A DNA stretch of 10,000 nt from Glandiceps talaboti. Its lineage: Eukaryota > Hemichordata > Enteropneusta > Spengelidae. Each line of letters opens with the position of its first letter. The first letter of the stretch is position 1. The position numbers and the translations under genes were made by a program. Below are positions 1 through 6,660 of this stretch, piece after piece. Where the stretch lies: the NCBI RefSeq assembly GCF_964340395.1, contig NC_135570.1, positions 2,320,001-2,330,000 of the forward strand, read 5' to 3'. The notes beneath the pieces are model-generated. The model was not told the DNA's origin. It saw only the letters and a list, made by a program, of their open reading frames with translations, and made no database searches.

Positions 1-360
1 CGGGCATACATTTATCAGTGCCAGTTTTGATGTGTCATATTATAGAGACATTTTTTTCAATATCCTACATATCGTATATAGAACTAACGATTTTGTGTGA
101 ATTAATACAATTCATGTGCCTGTATATAATAAGTGTATATGAATTCAAATGTATAATAAGTTTCTTCTCCAGTTCATATATACACAATATATATTCTGCT
201 ATATTTATTTCAATTATTTCATTTTTTGAAAGATCTTCACTATTTACAGTACAGGCTATGGTTAAAATATGAATACAATAATATGAATGATTACATCTTA
301 TTGTGCTTGTGTTCGATATCTGAGAGTGTATATATACTTCAATAAGGTAGTTGGATTTGA
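1..360. other. AT-rich intergenic stretch, nothing recognised
   Basis: The open frames here are short, rich in I, Y, S and F codons as expected from AT-rich DNA, and lack splice signals or motifs. I see no gene, repeat or regulatory site I can support. Confidence 0.5.
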
Positions 361-365
361 ATGTG

Positions 366-397
<32 letters not shown>

Positions 398-524
398 TGT
401 ATGTATGTGTGTGTGTGTGCGTGCGTATGTATGTATGTATGTATGTATGCATGTATGTATGTACATGTATGTGTAGATGTATTTGTATGTGTGCATGTAT
501 GTATGTATGTATGTGTGTATGTGT

Positions 525-556
<32 letters not shown>
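361..556. repeat. Compound GTAT/TG microsatellite
   Basis: About 195 bases of GTAT units are interrupted by TG/TGCG tracts, a second GTAT block and a final pure TG run (about 531-556). Open frames on both strands here (MYVC and HTYI repeats) are the translated microsatellite and not genes. The interruptions show that the array is old and has partly decayed. Confidence 0.95.
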
Positions 557-775
557 TGTATGATATGATATGGCATGTATTTACTTTAAGAATGTTGCCA
601 AGAAAATCTAGTATGGTGACTTTCACCTATGTTAATTTTATTCAGAAGTATGGAGTTTACAGTGATCACCACGCAGTAAACATAAGATTTGTGATTGGTT
701 TGTCCTGGCCTTTGCTAGGATATAACATGGCACTCGTTTTCTCAAAGAGTGCATCCTTGATTTGAATAAAGAACA
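557..775. other. Intergenic stretch with an isolated AATAAA
   Basis: A roughly 60-codon open frame continues from the microsatellite to a TGA at 763-765, immediately followed by AATAAA at 765-770. The downstream part has mixed residues and could be a small terminal exon, but no strong acceptor or recognisable domain supports it. It is more likely chance. Confidence 0.25.
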
Positions 776-1045
776 AAGAATTCCGTGTAACTCGCCCTCG
801 GGAAACAGTCATGAGTTGTATTAGGGCGGCCCACGGTCCCTCGACGAAAAAGACGTTGCTGTGGAACGAGGCTGTTACGTCATCATAGTGCTTCCGTCAT
901 CTCCGGTATGAGGGGTCAGTGTTCCGGTTCCGGCTACATGACTAACTGTATAGCAGACAGCATTATCGTTTACCGAGCTCTGGAAGCACAGTGCTAAGGA
1001 AGACAGCTACCAGTCCAAGTGACTCTATTGGTAGGTAATATCCTT
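776..1045 (+). promoter_or_regulatory. Less AT-rich patch with CRE-like sites, possible promoter or 5' exon
   Basis: This segment is clearly less AT-rich than its surroundings and has several CpG dinucleotides. It contains a CRE/ATF-like TTACGTCA at 875-882 and related GACGTT and CCGTCAT words. It ends in sequence that could act as a splice donor (GTAGGT at 1031, or GTAATA at 1035). This is compatible with a promoter and untranslated first exon whose downstream exons are unidentified, or with an old repeat. No transcript evidence is visible, so the call is weak. Confidence 0.25.
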
Positions 1046-1048
1046 TGG

Positions 1049-1073
1049 CAAACGATAGTGCTAAGTTTCACTA
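1049..1073 (+). repeat. 25-base dispersed repeat, copy 1
   Basis: These 25 bases, beginning CAAACGATAGTG, recur without mismatch at 3889-3913 in the same orientation. Homology stops abruptly on both sides. Part of it also pairs with 960-974 as an imperfect inverted repeat (13 of 15). It is probably the end of an unrecognised mobile element. Confidence 0.6.
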
Positions 1074-1868
1074 CATTAACCTAGGCCGTATTTTTGCAAT
1101 AATTTGAGACTATTCACAACTCGACGTTGAGTTAGGATAGCCTCCTTGTGCTCTGTACCGTTGTACGAGCACAAGACTAATTTGAAAGTCTCTGTGACTG
1201 AAATTTTGTTAAATATTGTTAACACCAGTTATCATTTAGTAGTTGAACAAAAATAACATATTGTATTTAACTGTATTTTTTAAAAGTTATAGTGCATTTA
1301 AAATTTTTGCTTTTCAAAAAAGTCGTCTGGTGCACGTATAGTAGTTACATATCCAAACCGACGAAAGAAAATTTTCAAATATCGAAAATAAAAGAGGATG
1401 TAAAACTTTTTTGGCAGAGCAAAAACAAAATATTTTAGATTAAATTTGTTCACTACTTAATTCTCAATCATTTGATAGTATTTTCACAAAAAATAAGCAA
1501 TGTTTGAGAATTTTAGAGCTCTTTTCAGTTTTTTGGTAATTGCGTTCAAGTCAATTTCCGGCGTATAGCCACTACTGTAACACTGTATTTTCAAACGGAA
1601 CTTTACATTTCAAGAAAGGTATATACAAAAGTATTGAGAATATATTGTTCATGGTTCCAAGAATCAATAGGACAGTACAATATAGTTACTTTGGAACGGT
1701 AAATTGGAATCGTCGCATTTTTAAATTTAACATAAAAACTGGTGTTAATACAAAAATTCAGTTACAGAAAAAAATACTAAATCCCCATCAACCCATAAAT
1801 TAAATAGTAAATTTATAAAGTTAATGAATTATTGGAATCAATATAGTTATGATAGAATAGGAATTCTT
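1074..1868. other. AT-rich intergenic stretch, no gene recognised
   Basis: There are many A/T runs and stop codons in all frames. The longest open frame (1540-1803) has no ATG at its start and reads as low-information sequence. No splice-bounded exon, RNA gene or inverted repeat worth listing was seen. Confidence 0.45.
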
Positions 1869-1871
1869 TTA

Positions 1872-2293
1872 GGGACGGTCGCACAATGTCACATAAGCTC
1901 AAATATACTTCGTTTTGGGGGAGGGGGTCTGGCGTCAATGCAATTGCTGAACTTCATTTTCGCACTTCTAACTAAATTTCGAAAACTTTCATGACGCCTT
2001 CAATGATAAAAGCTTCTGTATTTACTACTGAGATGCTGATAAGTTGATAAATGTTTATTTCTAATGTGAGATGCCCGGTAATATTTTATGTATTTTGCCA
2101 TCATCTGAGTAAACAAGTCCATAAGGTTGGAACTTTATGCACCATTAATCATAGTGGTGTCACCAACACAATTTTCATCATGGTTTACATCATTATAAAA
2201 GTGTGATGTCGCACTTGTGTACGTTCGTTTGGGCAAGGGGGAGGGGGAGGGGACTCGGGGGGGGGGGGGGGTTGTCCATTGTGCGATCGTCCC
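1872..2293. mobile_element. Harbinger-type MITE (non-autonomous DNA transposon), 422 bp
   Basis: The ends form terminal inverted repeats: GGGACGGTCGCACAATG on the left and the reverse complement of CATTGTGCGATCGTCCC on the right, 16 of 17 matching. They are flanked by a 3-bp direct TTA duplication (1869-1871 and 2294-2296). TTA/TAA duplications with GGG-starting ends are characteristic of the PIF/Harbinger superfamily and its Tourist-like MITEs. The interior has no transposase frame, so mobility would have needed enzymes in trans. G-rich tracts sit near both ends on the same strand. The superfamily call rests only on ends and target duplication. Confidence 0.75.
2237..2271 (+). other. G-quadruplex-prone tract within the MITE
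   Basis: Several GGGG/GGGGG blocks separated by single A bases or ACTC run into an uninterrupted run of 15 G (2257-2271). A related GGGGGAGGGGG block is at 1917-1927 near the other end of the element. Such spacing is ample for an intramolecular quadruplex. The run length may be inexact because long homopolymers are error-prone in sequencing. Confidence 0.7.
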
Positions 2294-2296
2294 TTA

Positions 2297-2777
2297 CTGA
2301 ATAAAGGGTACTGTGCTCACGTTTCTTCTCTTAATCAATAAGATTAATAATTAAATAAACATTTAATTGCCCATTTACATAAATAATATGCTTAATTATA
2401 AAACAAAATGTCAGAAATCATCATATATGATATGTTTATACCAGGAATTACTTATGTTTCCTGGTATTGGTAAACGCATTGCAAAGAAATAATTCATCTA
2501 AGAAAACAATATGGCCACGTATCAGATGAATTATAACGCAAAAAAAATCGCGCGTTCAAACCAACACAAAAATATTATGATATTGCTGTATACAATGTCA
2601 CACAAGAAAACGTTGGACCAAAATCATCACAAATTATCAGTAATGTCATATCATAATCAGGAAGATGTAAATCACATCAAACAATAAAAGATATGTCGAA
2701 ATAATGTATGACAATGTTTAAAAAAAATACAAAAAACAAAAAAGTCATCAACGAGATAAGACAACCTTCCAACATGA
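2297..2777. other. AT-rich stretch with two hairpins
   Basis: No coding signal is visible. Two inverted repeats stand out: TACCAGGAA (2439-2447) with TTCCTGGTA (2458-2466), a 9-bp perfect stem with a 10-base loop; and ATAATTCATCT (2489-2499) with AGATGAATTAT (2524-2534), an 11-bp perfect stem with a 24-base loop. They may be the remains of a small foldback element. Confidence 0.5.
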
Positions 2778-3153
2778 ACGAAATGCGGCGGGCATTGTAT
2801 AGAAGGTGAGGATGATATCTATCCGGGAAGACAGCGTGATAGATCTCAACGCTATCCAGGTATTAATGAATCACCGACAGATCAAAGAAAATCACGCGAG
2901 ATTTCACCAAGATCAACGCTATCCAGGTATTAATGAATCGGCTACAGATCAAAGAAAATCACTCGAGATTTCACCAAGATGTTATCAAAGGTCAGGCGAT
3001 TATTCACCATCGCCTGAGAGAAACTTCCAATGATATATATCGGATCCTTCTGTAAAGTTTCTGATAGAGATCTTTGGGTATCAGAGGCAAGATCCGTCAT
3101 CGAAAAATATCCATGGATCCGGAGCTTATTTTGATGATGGCTACAGCTCATGA
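2778..3153 (+). pseudogene. Decayed coding-like segment with tandem repeat, family unknown
   Basis: A frame open from 2778 reads into a hydrophilic, Q/R/Y/P/S-rich peptide containing QRYPGINESPTDQRKS. The same peptide resumes in another frame at 2914, because the underlying DNA repeat is 67 bp and not a multiple of three. That second frame runs through RCYQRSGDYSPSPERNFQ to a TGA at 3031-3033. It then continues open in the same frame with balanced composition (including YISDPSVKFLIEIF) to a TGA at 3151-3153. One frameshift and one internal stop therefore separate what may have been one reading frame. I do not recognise the protein. It could be a dead exon, a retroelement fragment or coincidence. 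Confidence 0.35.
2847..2980 (+). repeat. 67-bp tandem duplication, two copies
   Basis: Copy 1 is 2847-2913 and copy 2 is 2914-2980. They are the same length and differ at 4 of 67 positions. Both begin CAACGCTATCCAGG and end TTTCACCAAGAT. Two of the affected codons change the residue in the putative peptide (P to A, R to L). Confidence 0.9.
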
Positions 3154-3228
3154 TGGGAGATGAAAAGGTAAGATAATTTCCTCAGACCATCAAGTATCCC
3201 AAAATCACTGATATGTGATGTTTCATCA

Positions 3229-3480
3229 AATTGGAGAACTTGCAAACCCGCCATGTTGAATGTTGTATCATGGGAAATGTGATAATAAATACTAATCAAA
3301 TAGTATTGTAAACAATAATGTTACATTGTTTTTAACCACAAATGATCAATTCATAGTTACCCTGGCCATTATGAGAGGTTTATTTTATCGGTAGCTCCTG
3401 ATCAGGTATTACGATAACCACAGATAATCCCATAGTCCTTTGCGTCTGAGCATGCTCAGTCTGGATTGCAAGTTCCCTAT
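3229..3480 (+). mobile_element. MITE copy A, partner of the inverted copy at 8619-8842
   Basis: This segment matches the reverse complement of 8619-8842 over almost its full length. The right-hand third (about 3400-3480) is nearly identical and the middle is more diverged. The family's ends are inverted repeats of the type ATAGGGA(A/G)CTTGCAA(A/T)CC; in this copy the left end has changed to TTGGAGAACTTGC. A 14-bp perfect palindrome, CTGAGCATGCTCAG, lies at 3446-3459. A direct repeat, ATTGGAGAACTTG(C/T)AA, flanks it at 3230-3245 and 3479-3494. There is no open frame of note. It is a non-autonomous DNA element of unassigned superfamily. Confidence 0.75.
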
Positions 3481-3598
3481 TGGAGAACTTGTAAGATAAA
3501 GTTCACCAAGTATGCTTGCGTAAATCAGTGGACAGCTGATCAGTTCTTCACAGGAAAACCAATGACTACGTATACCACACATTGTTGGTCGAGTGTGA

Positions 3599-3726
3599 GT
3601 TACGTACGATCAACTAACTAGAAAAGAGACTGATGCGGTTTCCGTGTCTTACACCGTTCCAGAAACTGTTCAAGTTCAGGTTCATCTAACTAAACAACAG
3701 GTTGATGAATCCTTAGAAGACTGGAA
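3599..3726 (+). other. Coding-like fragment running into a microsatellite
   Basis: After an in-frame TGA at 3596-3598, a frame reads with balanced composition through SYTVPETVQVQVHLTKQQVD and then enters the AAAC/CA/ACAT repeat. There is no ATG before the balanced part. Its left edge could be an acceptor (CTAACTAG, about 3620). It could be a small exon or exon relic, but the family is not recognised and chance is quite possible. Confidence 0.15.
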
Positions 3727-3742
3727 CAAACAAACAAACAAA

Positions 3743-3786
<44 letters not shown>

Positions 3787-3886
3787 TACATACATACATA
3801 CATACATACATACATACATACATACATACATACATACATACATACATACATACATACATACATACATACATACATGCATACATACA
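3727..3886. repeat. Compound AAAC / CA / ACAT microsatellite
   Basis: AAAC units (3727-3747) are followed by a pure CA run (to about 3781) and then about 26 ACAT units with a single interruption (GCAT near 3876). An AAAC-type end joins directly to the 25-base dispersed repeat. The ACAT array is the reverse complement of the GTAT units at 361 and 5282. Confidence 0.95.
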
Positions 3887-3888
3887 AA

Positions 3889-3913
3889 CAAACGATAGTG
3901 CTAAGTTTCACTA
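3889..3913 (+). repeat. 25-base dispersed repeat, copy 2
   Basis: This is an exact match to 1049-1073 in the same orientation. Here it directly abuts the microsatellite, so the array may have grown at the edge of an inserted element. Confidence 0.6.
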
Positions 3914-4273
3914 TACTGTTGCCCTCGCAATTAGTCAACTTGTGTATACTGTCGTTTTCTCTCCCACTACTCACTGACTGACAATTTAACAAGTTGTCCC
4001 GCCATATAGAGTAGTGTTTATTCAGTTATGGTACCTGATAAAGGCCAACGCAATACAATGACAAGCGACATGTGTGGATGTTCCAGCTAAGGTTAGGGAC
4101 CGGCCTTTTTATCTTTATTCTTATGAAATCACAGTCGTCCTTCAAGTGTTGACACAGACAATTCCTTTTGTTTGGTTTGTATTGAGAGAATGAATGTTCT
4201 GGGTATTTACCACAACGATGTCATGGAAAGCCCCTAATAACGTCCCACTTTGTATTCAACACTACTACCTCCG
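3914..4273 (+). other. Upstream flank of the receptor gene
   Basis: There is no open frame or repeat of note. Several ATG triplets (around 4170-4235) would be upstream starts if transcription began here, which favours the later start site proposed near 4331. Enhancer content cannot be judged from sequence alone. Confidence 0.4.
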
Positions 4274-4290
4274 GGGTCAGACACAGGTCA
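4274..4290 (+). promoter_or_regulatory. DR5 nuclear-receptor element (retinoic-acid-response type)
   Basis: GGGTCA, a 5-base spacer GACAC, then AGGTCA: two direct half-sites of the RGGTCA type spaced by five. DR5 is the classical arrangement bound by RAR/RXR heterodimers. It lies about 40-57 bases upstream of the proposed start site at 4331. The match is exact to RGGTCA; function is inferred. Confidence 0.5.
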
Positions 4291-4302
4291 CTTTCACTTT
4301 GA

Positions 4303-4334
4303 TATTATAATCACCGCCATCGCCTTCGTCAGAC
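4303..4334 (+). promoter_or_regulatory. Candidate core promoter (TATA-like box and initiator)
   Basis: TATTATAAT (4303-4311) lies about 25 bases before TCAGAC (4329-4334), close to the initiator consensus with A at 4331 as +1. The spacing suits a TATA/Inr promoter. Starting here gives a 54-base first exon with no ATG before the donor at 4385, consistent with a clean 5' leader. No direct evidence of transcription is available. Confidence 0.4.
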
Positions 4335-4897
4335 TGTTGTAAACACACACTGTGAAGTTGAATTTAAACTTACAGTCGAATCTGGTGAGTATTTCTTACA
4401 TGTTTCTACAAAACCACGATTTTTTAGTTTTATATATTCAATTGTGGTACTGTTTATCTAAAAACAACTTACCCACCCTATCTGTGAGTGCATACATGTA
4501 CGTCTTTATAATTACATACAACACAATTACTAGTAATAGCTGGCAACGCACTGCACTGTACATATTCGTTGTGATCATTTTCTATGACAGGAATATCTTT
4601 TGCAATGATATATTCAATTTCTTGATCTCTTATACATATGTTACTACTCTGTATTTTGTAAATAATCAAGATAATGATCTAAGCCTAGTTTTGTACAACG
4701 GAACCAGTATATCTACATTTCTGTCGACTAGTCAATATCCTTTAGTAGTAGTAGTTTGTTGACTGTTCATGTATTTACTGTCATAATTATCCTTGTGTAT
4801 TGTCCATTTACTGCTGCGAACGGCATTGTGACTCCTCGCATAGCAAGTGACACCTCCATAAACTGAAACTTATCTTCAGTGTTTCGTTTTCTTACAG
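4331..4897 (+). other. Non-coding first exon and intron 1 of the receptor gene
   Basis: The proposed leader exon ends at 4384 with a good donor (CTG then GTGAGT). The intron ends at a good acceptor, CGTTTTCTTACAG (AG at 4896-4897), giving 513 bases. An in-frame TAA at 4909-4911 in exon 2 shows that coding cannot extend upstream of 4957 in this frame, so exon 1 is untranslated. A chance open frame inside the intron (4352-4762) crosses the donor and has no recognisable content. Confidence 0.5.
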
Positions 4898-4956
4898 GAG
4901 TATTCTTATAAGAAACCATTACAAAGTGTGTGTCGATCATCACTATAGTAGTAGCA

Positions 4957-6556
4957 ATGGAAGAAAGGCTCATTGAATTTGATCCTGTGGCTGAGCGTTC
5001 AGACAATACCACATACGGAACCCATTCACGGATACATAACAGTCAGACCAGGTTTCCACGTATTGTCAAATTTAACATGGCCCTGTTAGGCTATCTGAAT
5101 TTGCAAAACTATCAAAGGAAATGTTTTCAATGTGAAGAGAAAGCCAGGAATGATAATACTAGCTATTTGCATTGTAATATTAATATCCAAATGCCCACTG
5201 GAAATTCACAAGGTGGAGATGAGCAAACCTGCAAAGTTTGTTCTTCACTTCATCCTTCATCATTTGGCTGTAATCAAACAGGTATGTATGTATGTATGTA
5301 TGTATGTATGTATGTGTGTATGTATGTATGTATGTATGTATGTATGTATGTATGTATGTATGTATGTATGTATGTATTATGTATATATGTATGTGTGTGT
5401 ATGGATGTATGTATGTATGAAATTGTGGGTGTGTAATCATTACATGGTCAACACAACACATGATATGATTCATAGTAAAACTACCTTTCTCATTATTTCC
5501 CCGTAACATCTGTTCACAGTGGCACCAAGAACCAGTAAACTGTCGTCACTATGGTTACTCGCTTTAGCAATTCTGCTACTTATCGGGCTAATAAACAACA
5601 TGATCGAACGATGGGGAAGAAAAGGAGACGAGATTTATTTTCTTTCCTATATCATTTACGTACTACCAGGTCTCCTAGTAATAAGTTGCAGACTTCTATC
5701 AATTGCTCTACCGAGTCCACCAGCGGATGAAACCGAGGCTTTATGCACAGTCTCGCGAGATCACGTACTAAGTCAATTGGGCTATATTAACTCGACGAAT
5801 TGCTACAAATTGGGTTACTTTTACGCCTTCTTTGGTCTTTTGAGGATTCCAACTGACATCATTTACCATTTGACTTACGTATTAAGGTGTGACAGAATAG
5901 ATTGGCTGCAAGTATTTGTAATGATTGGTGAGCATCTAGGCCTCCTTTGCTTTAGTGCGTTTTGCTATATGATATTCCTCATCAGGAAAGGTTTAGAGAA
6001 AAATTTAAAAATAACTGTGAATTTTCTGAAAGCCAATATTCTCGACGTTGATTTGTGTCGCCAACGGCTGATGGAATCGCACACAGATTACATGAGGCTT
6101 CACAAATTTTCTTCTAGGTGGATTGTTTTCCAAACAGCGTTGTCTACTTTTCATTGTTTTTACCATATTAGTTGGAACTACAGTACCTTCAAACTCCACA
6201 AGACCACGTTTATTTCCGTCTTATGGAATATCAACATTTGGATTGAGATTGTTATATTCTTTGTGCTTCCTTTAATGGCTGTCAATGGTTTCGGTATCAC
6301 AAGGCTCTGGCAACGATTTGTTTACCGATTTCAACGAGAGAGGAAACACGAAAAAGAGAACTCGTGGCTTGCACTCGCTAAAACAATTAAGTACATAACA
6401 CCTACTAAGACAACCATTATACCAACTCTTGTTTTTTCAATTCTTGGAGTGGTGTTTGCACTCCGTTTAACTACGAATGATGTGGAGTACTGGAACGAGG
6501 ACGCTATATGCCTAGCCGACCCGTTCAATGACAATACAACCCAAGCTATAGTCTGA
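4957..6556 (+). CDS. Seven-transmembrane orphan receptor-like protein, spliced (4957-5281 joined to 5520-6556)
   Basis: This is a two-coding-exon gene of 453 residues. The ATG at 4957 has G at -3 and +4 and an in-frame stop 46 bases upstream. The donor ACAG/GTATGT and the acceptor after a pyrimidine tract ending GTTCACAG join in phase 1 (codon GTG) and keep the frame open. Residues 1-118 form a soluble head with cysteines at 56, 59, 73, 92, 95 and 105, including two CxxC pairs. There is no signal peptide. Hydrophobic helices lie near 119-136, 149-171, 206-229, 237-263, 308-327, 340-366 and 404-424. The 4-5 and 6-7 loops each carry about 10 K/R. The 29-residue C-tail is acidic with no K/R and has a sequon at N447. 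This favours an inside N-terminus and outside C-terminus, as in gustatory-receptor-like proteins, whose length also fits. However, sequons at N17, N67 and N106 in the head argue the other way, and the TYhhhhhQF motif of insect Grs is not seen. The membrane protein is clear; the family is tentative. Confidence 0.8.
5282..5419. repeat. GTAT microsatellite at the exon-intron junction
   Basis: About 30 GTAT units with few interruptions (GTGT near 5315, ATTATGTATATAT near 5376-5390, GTGTGTGT and GGAT near 5393-5405). It begins exactly at the first intron base, so every repeat period recreates a GTATGT donor-like hexamer. Confidence 0.95.
5282..5519 (+). other. Intron 2 of the receptor gene
   Basis: A 238-base GT-AG intron. 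The donor GTATGT is the first unit of the GTAT microsatellite. The 3' end has a pyrimidine-rich stretch (CTACCTTTCTCATTATTTCC) and the acceptor AG at 5518-5519. Retention would not stop translation at once, because the exon 2 frame reads through the repeat as MYVC units and ends at a TAA at 5434-5436. Confidence 0.75.
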
Positions 6557-6660
6557 ATTCGCCTGAAAAAATCGAGAAACGTCTTGTACACCAGTTCAAG
6601 ACAGCGTCATATTAGGTCTAATAAAAAAAGTCGTGTGATTCCGATTATGCTCAATTTTAG
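6557..6660 (+). terminator. 3' UTR with polyadenylation signal
   Basis: AATAAA is at 6620-6625, 64 bases after the stop codon, followed by a GT-containing stretch (GTCGTGTGATT, 6630-6640), as expected for cleavage near 6640-6660. A later AATAAA (7066-7071) could serve as an alternative site. Confidence 0.55.

Noticed and set aside
65-626. Open frames of MYVC or HTYI repeats on both strands
   Set aside because: They are translations of the GTAT/TG microsatellite. The same applies to frames over 3682-3992 and 5180-5506.
557-765. Frame with a YSDHHAV word recalling the SDH motif of LINE endonucleases
   Set aside because: No other endonuclease motif surrounds it and the next residues do not fit. 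It is too short to support.
1540-1803. 87-codon open frame
   Set aside because: It lacks an ATG start, has AT-driven composition and shows no domain, splice context or promoter.
2847-2980. Direct repeats considered as a CRISPR-like array
   Set aside because: There are only two contiguous copies without spacers, in eukaryotic sequence; this is a plain tandem duplication.
4352-4762. 136-codon open frame
   Set aside because: It lies across the donor and body of intron 1, starts with a non-ATG codon and consists mostly of AT-rich hydrophobic codons.
4767-5012. 81-codon minus-strand frame opposite exon 2
   Set aside because: It is a shadow frame of the receptor exon and intron with no independent signals.
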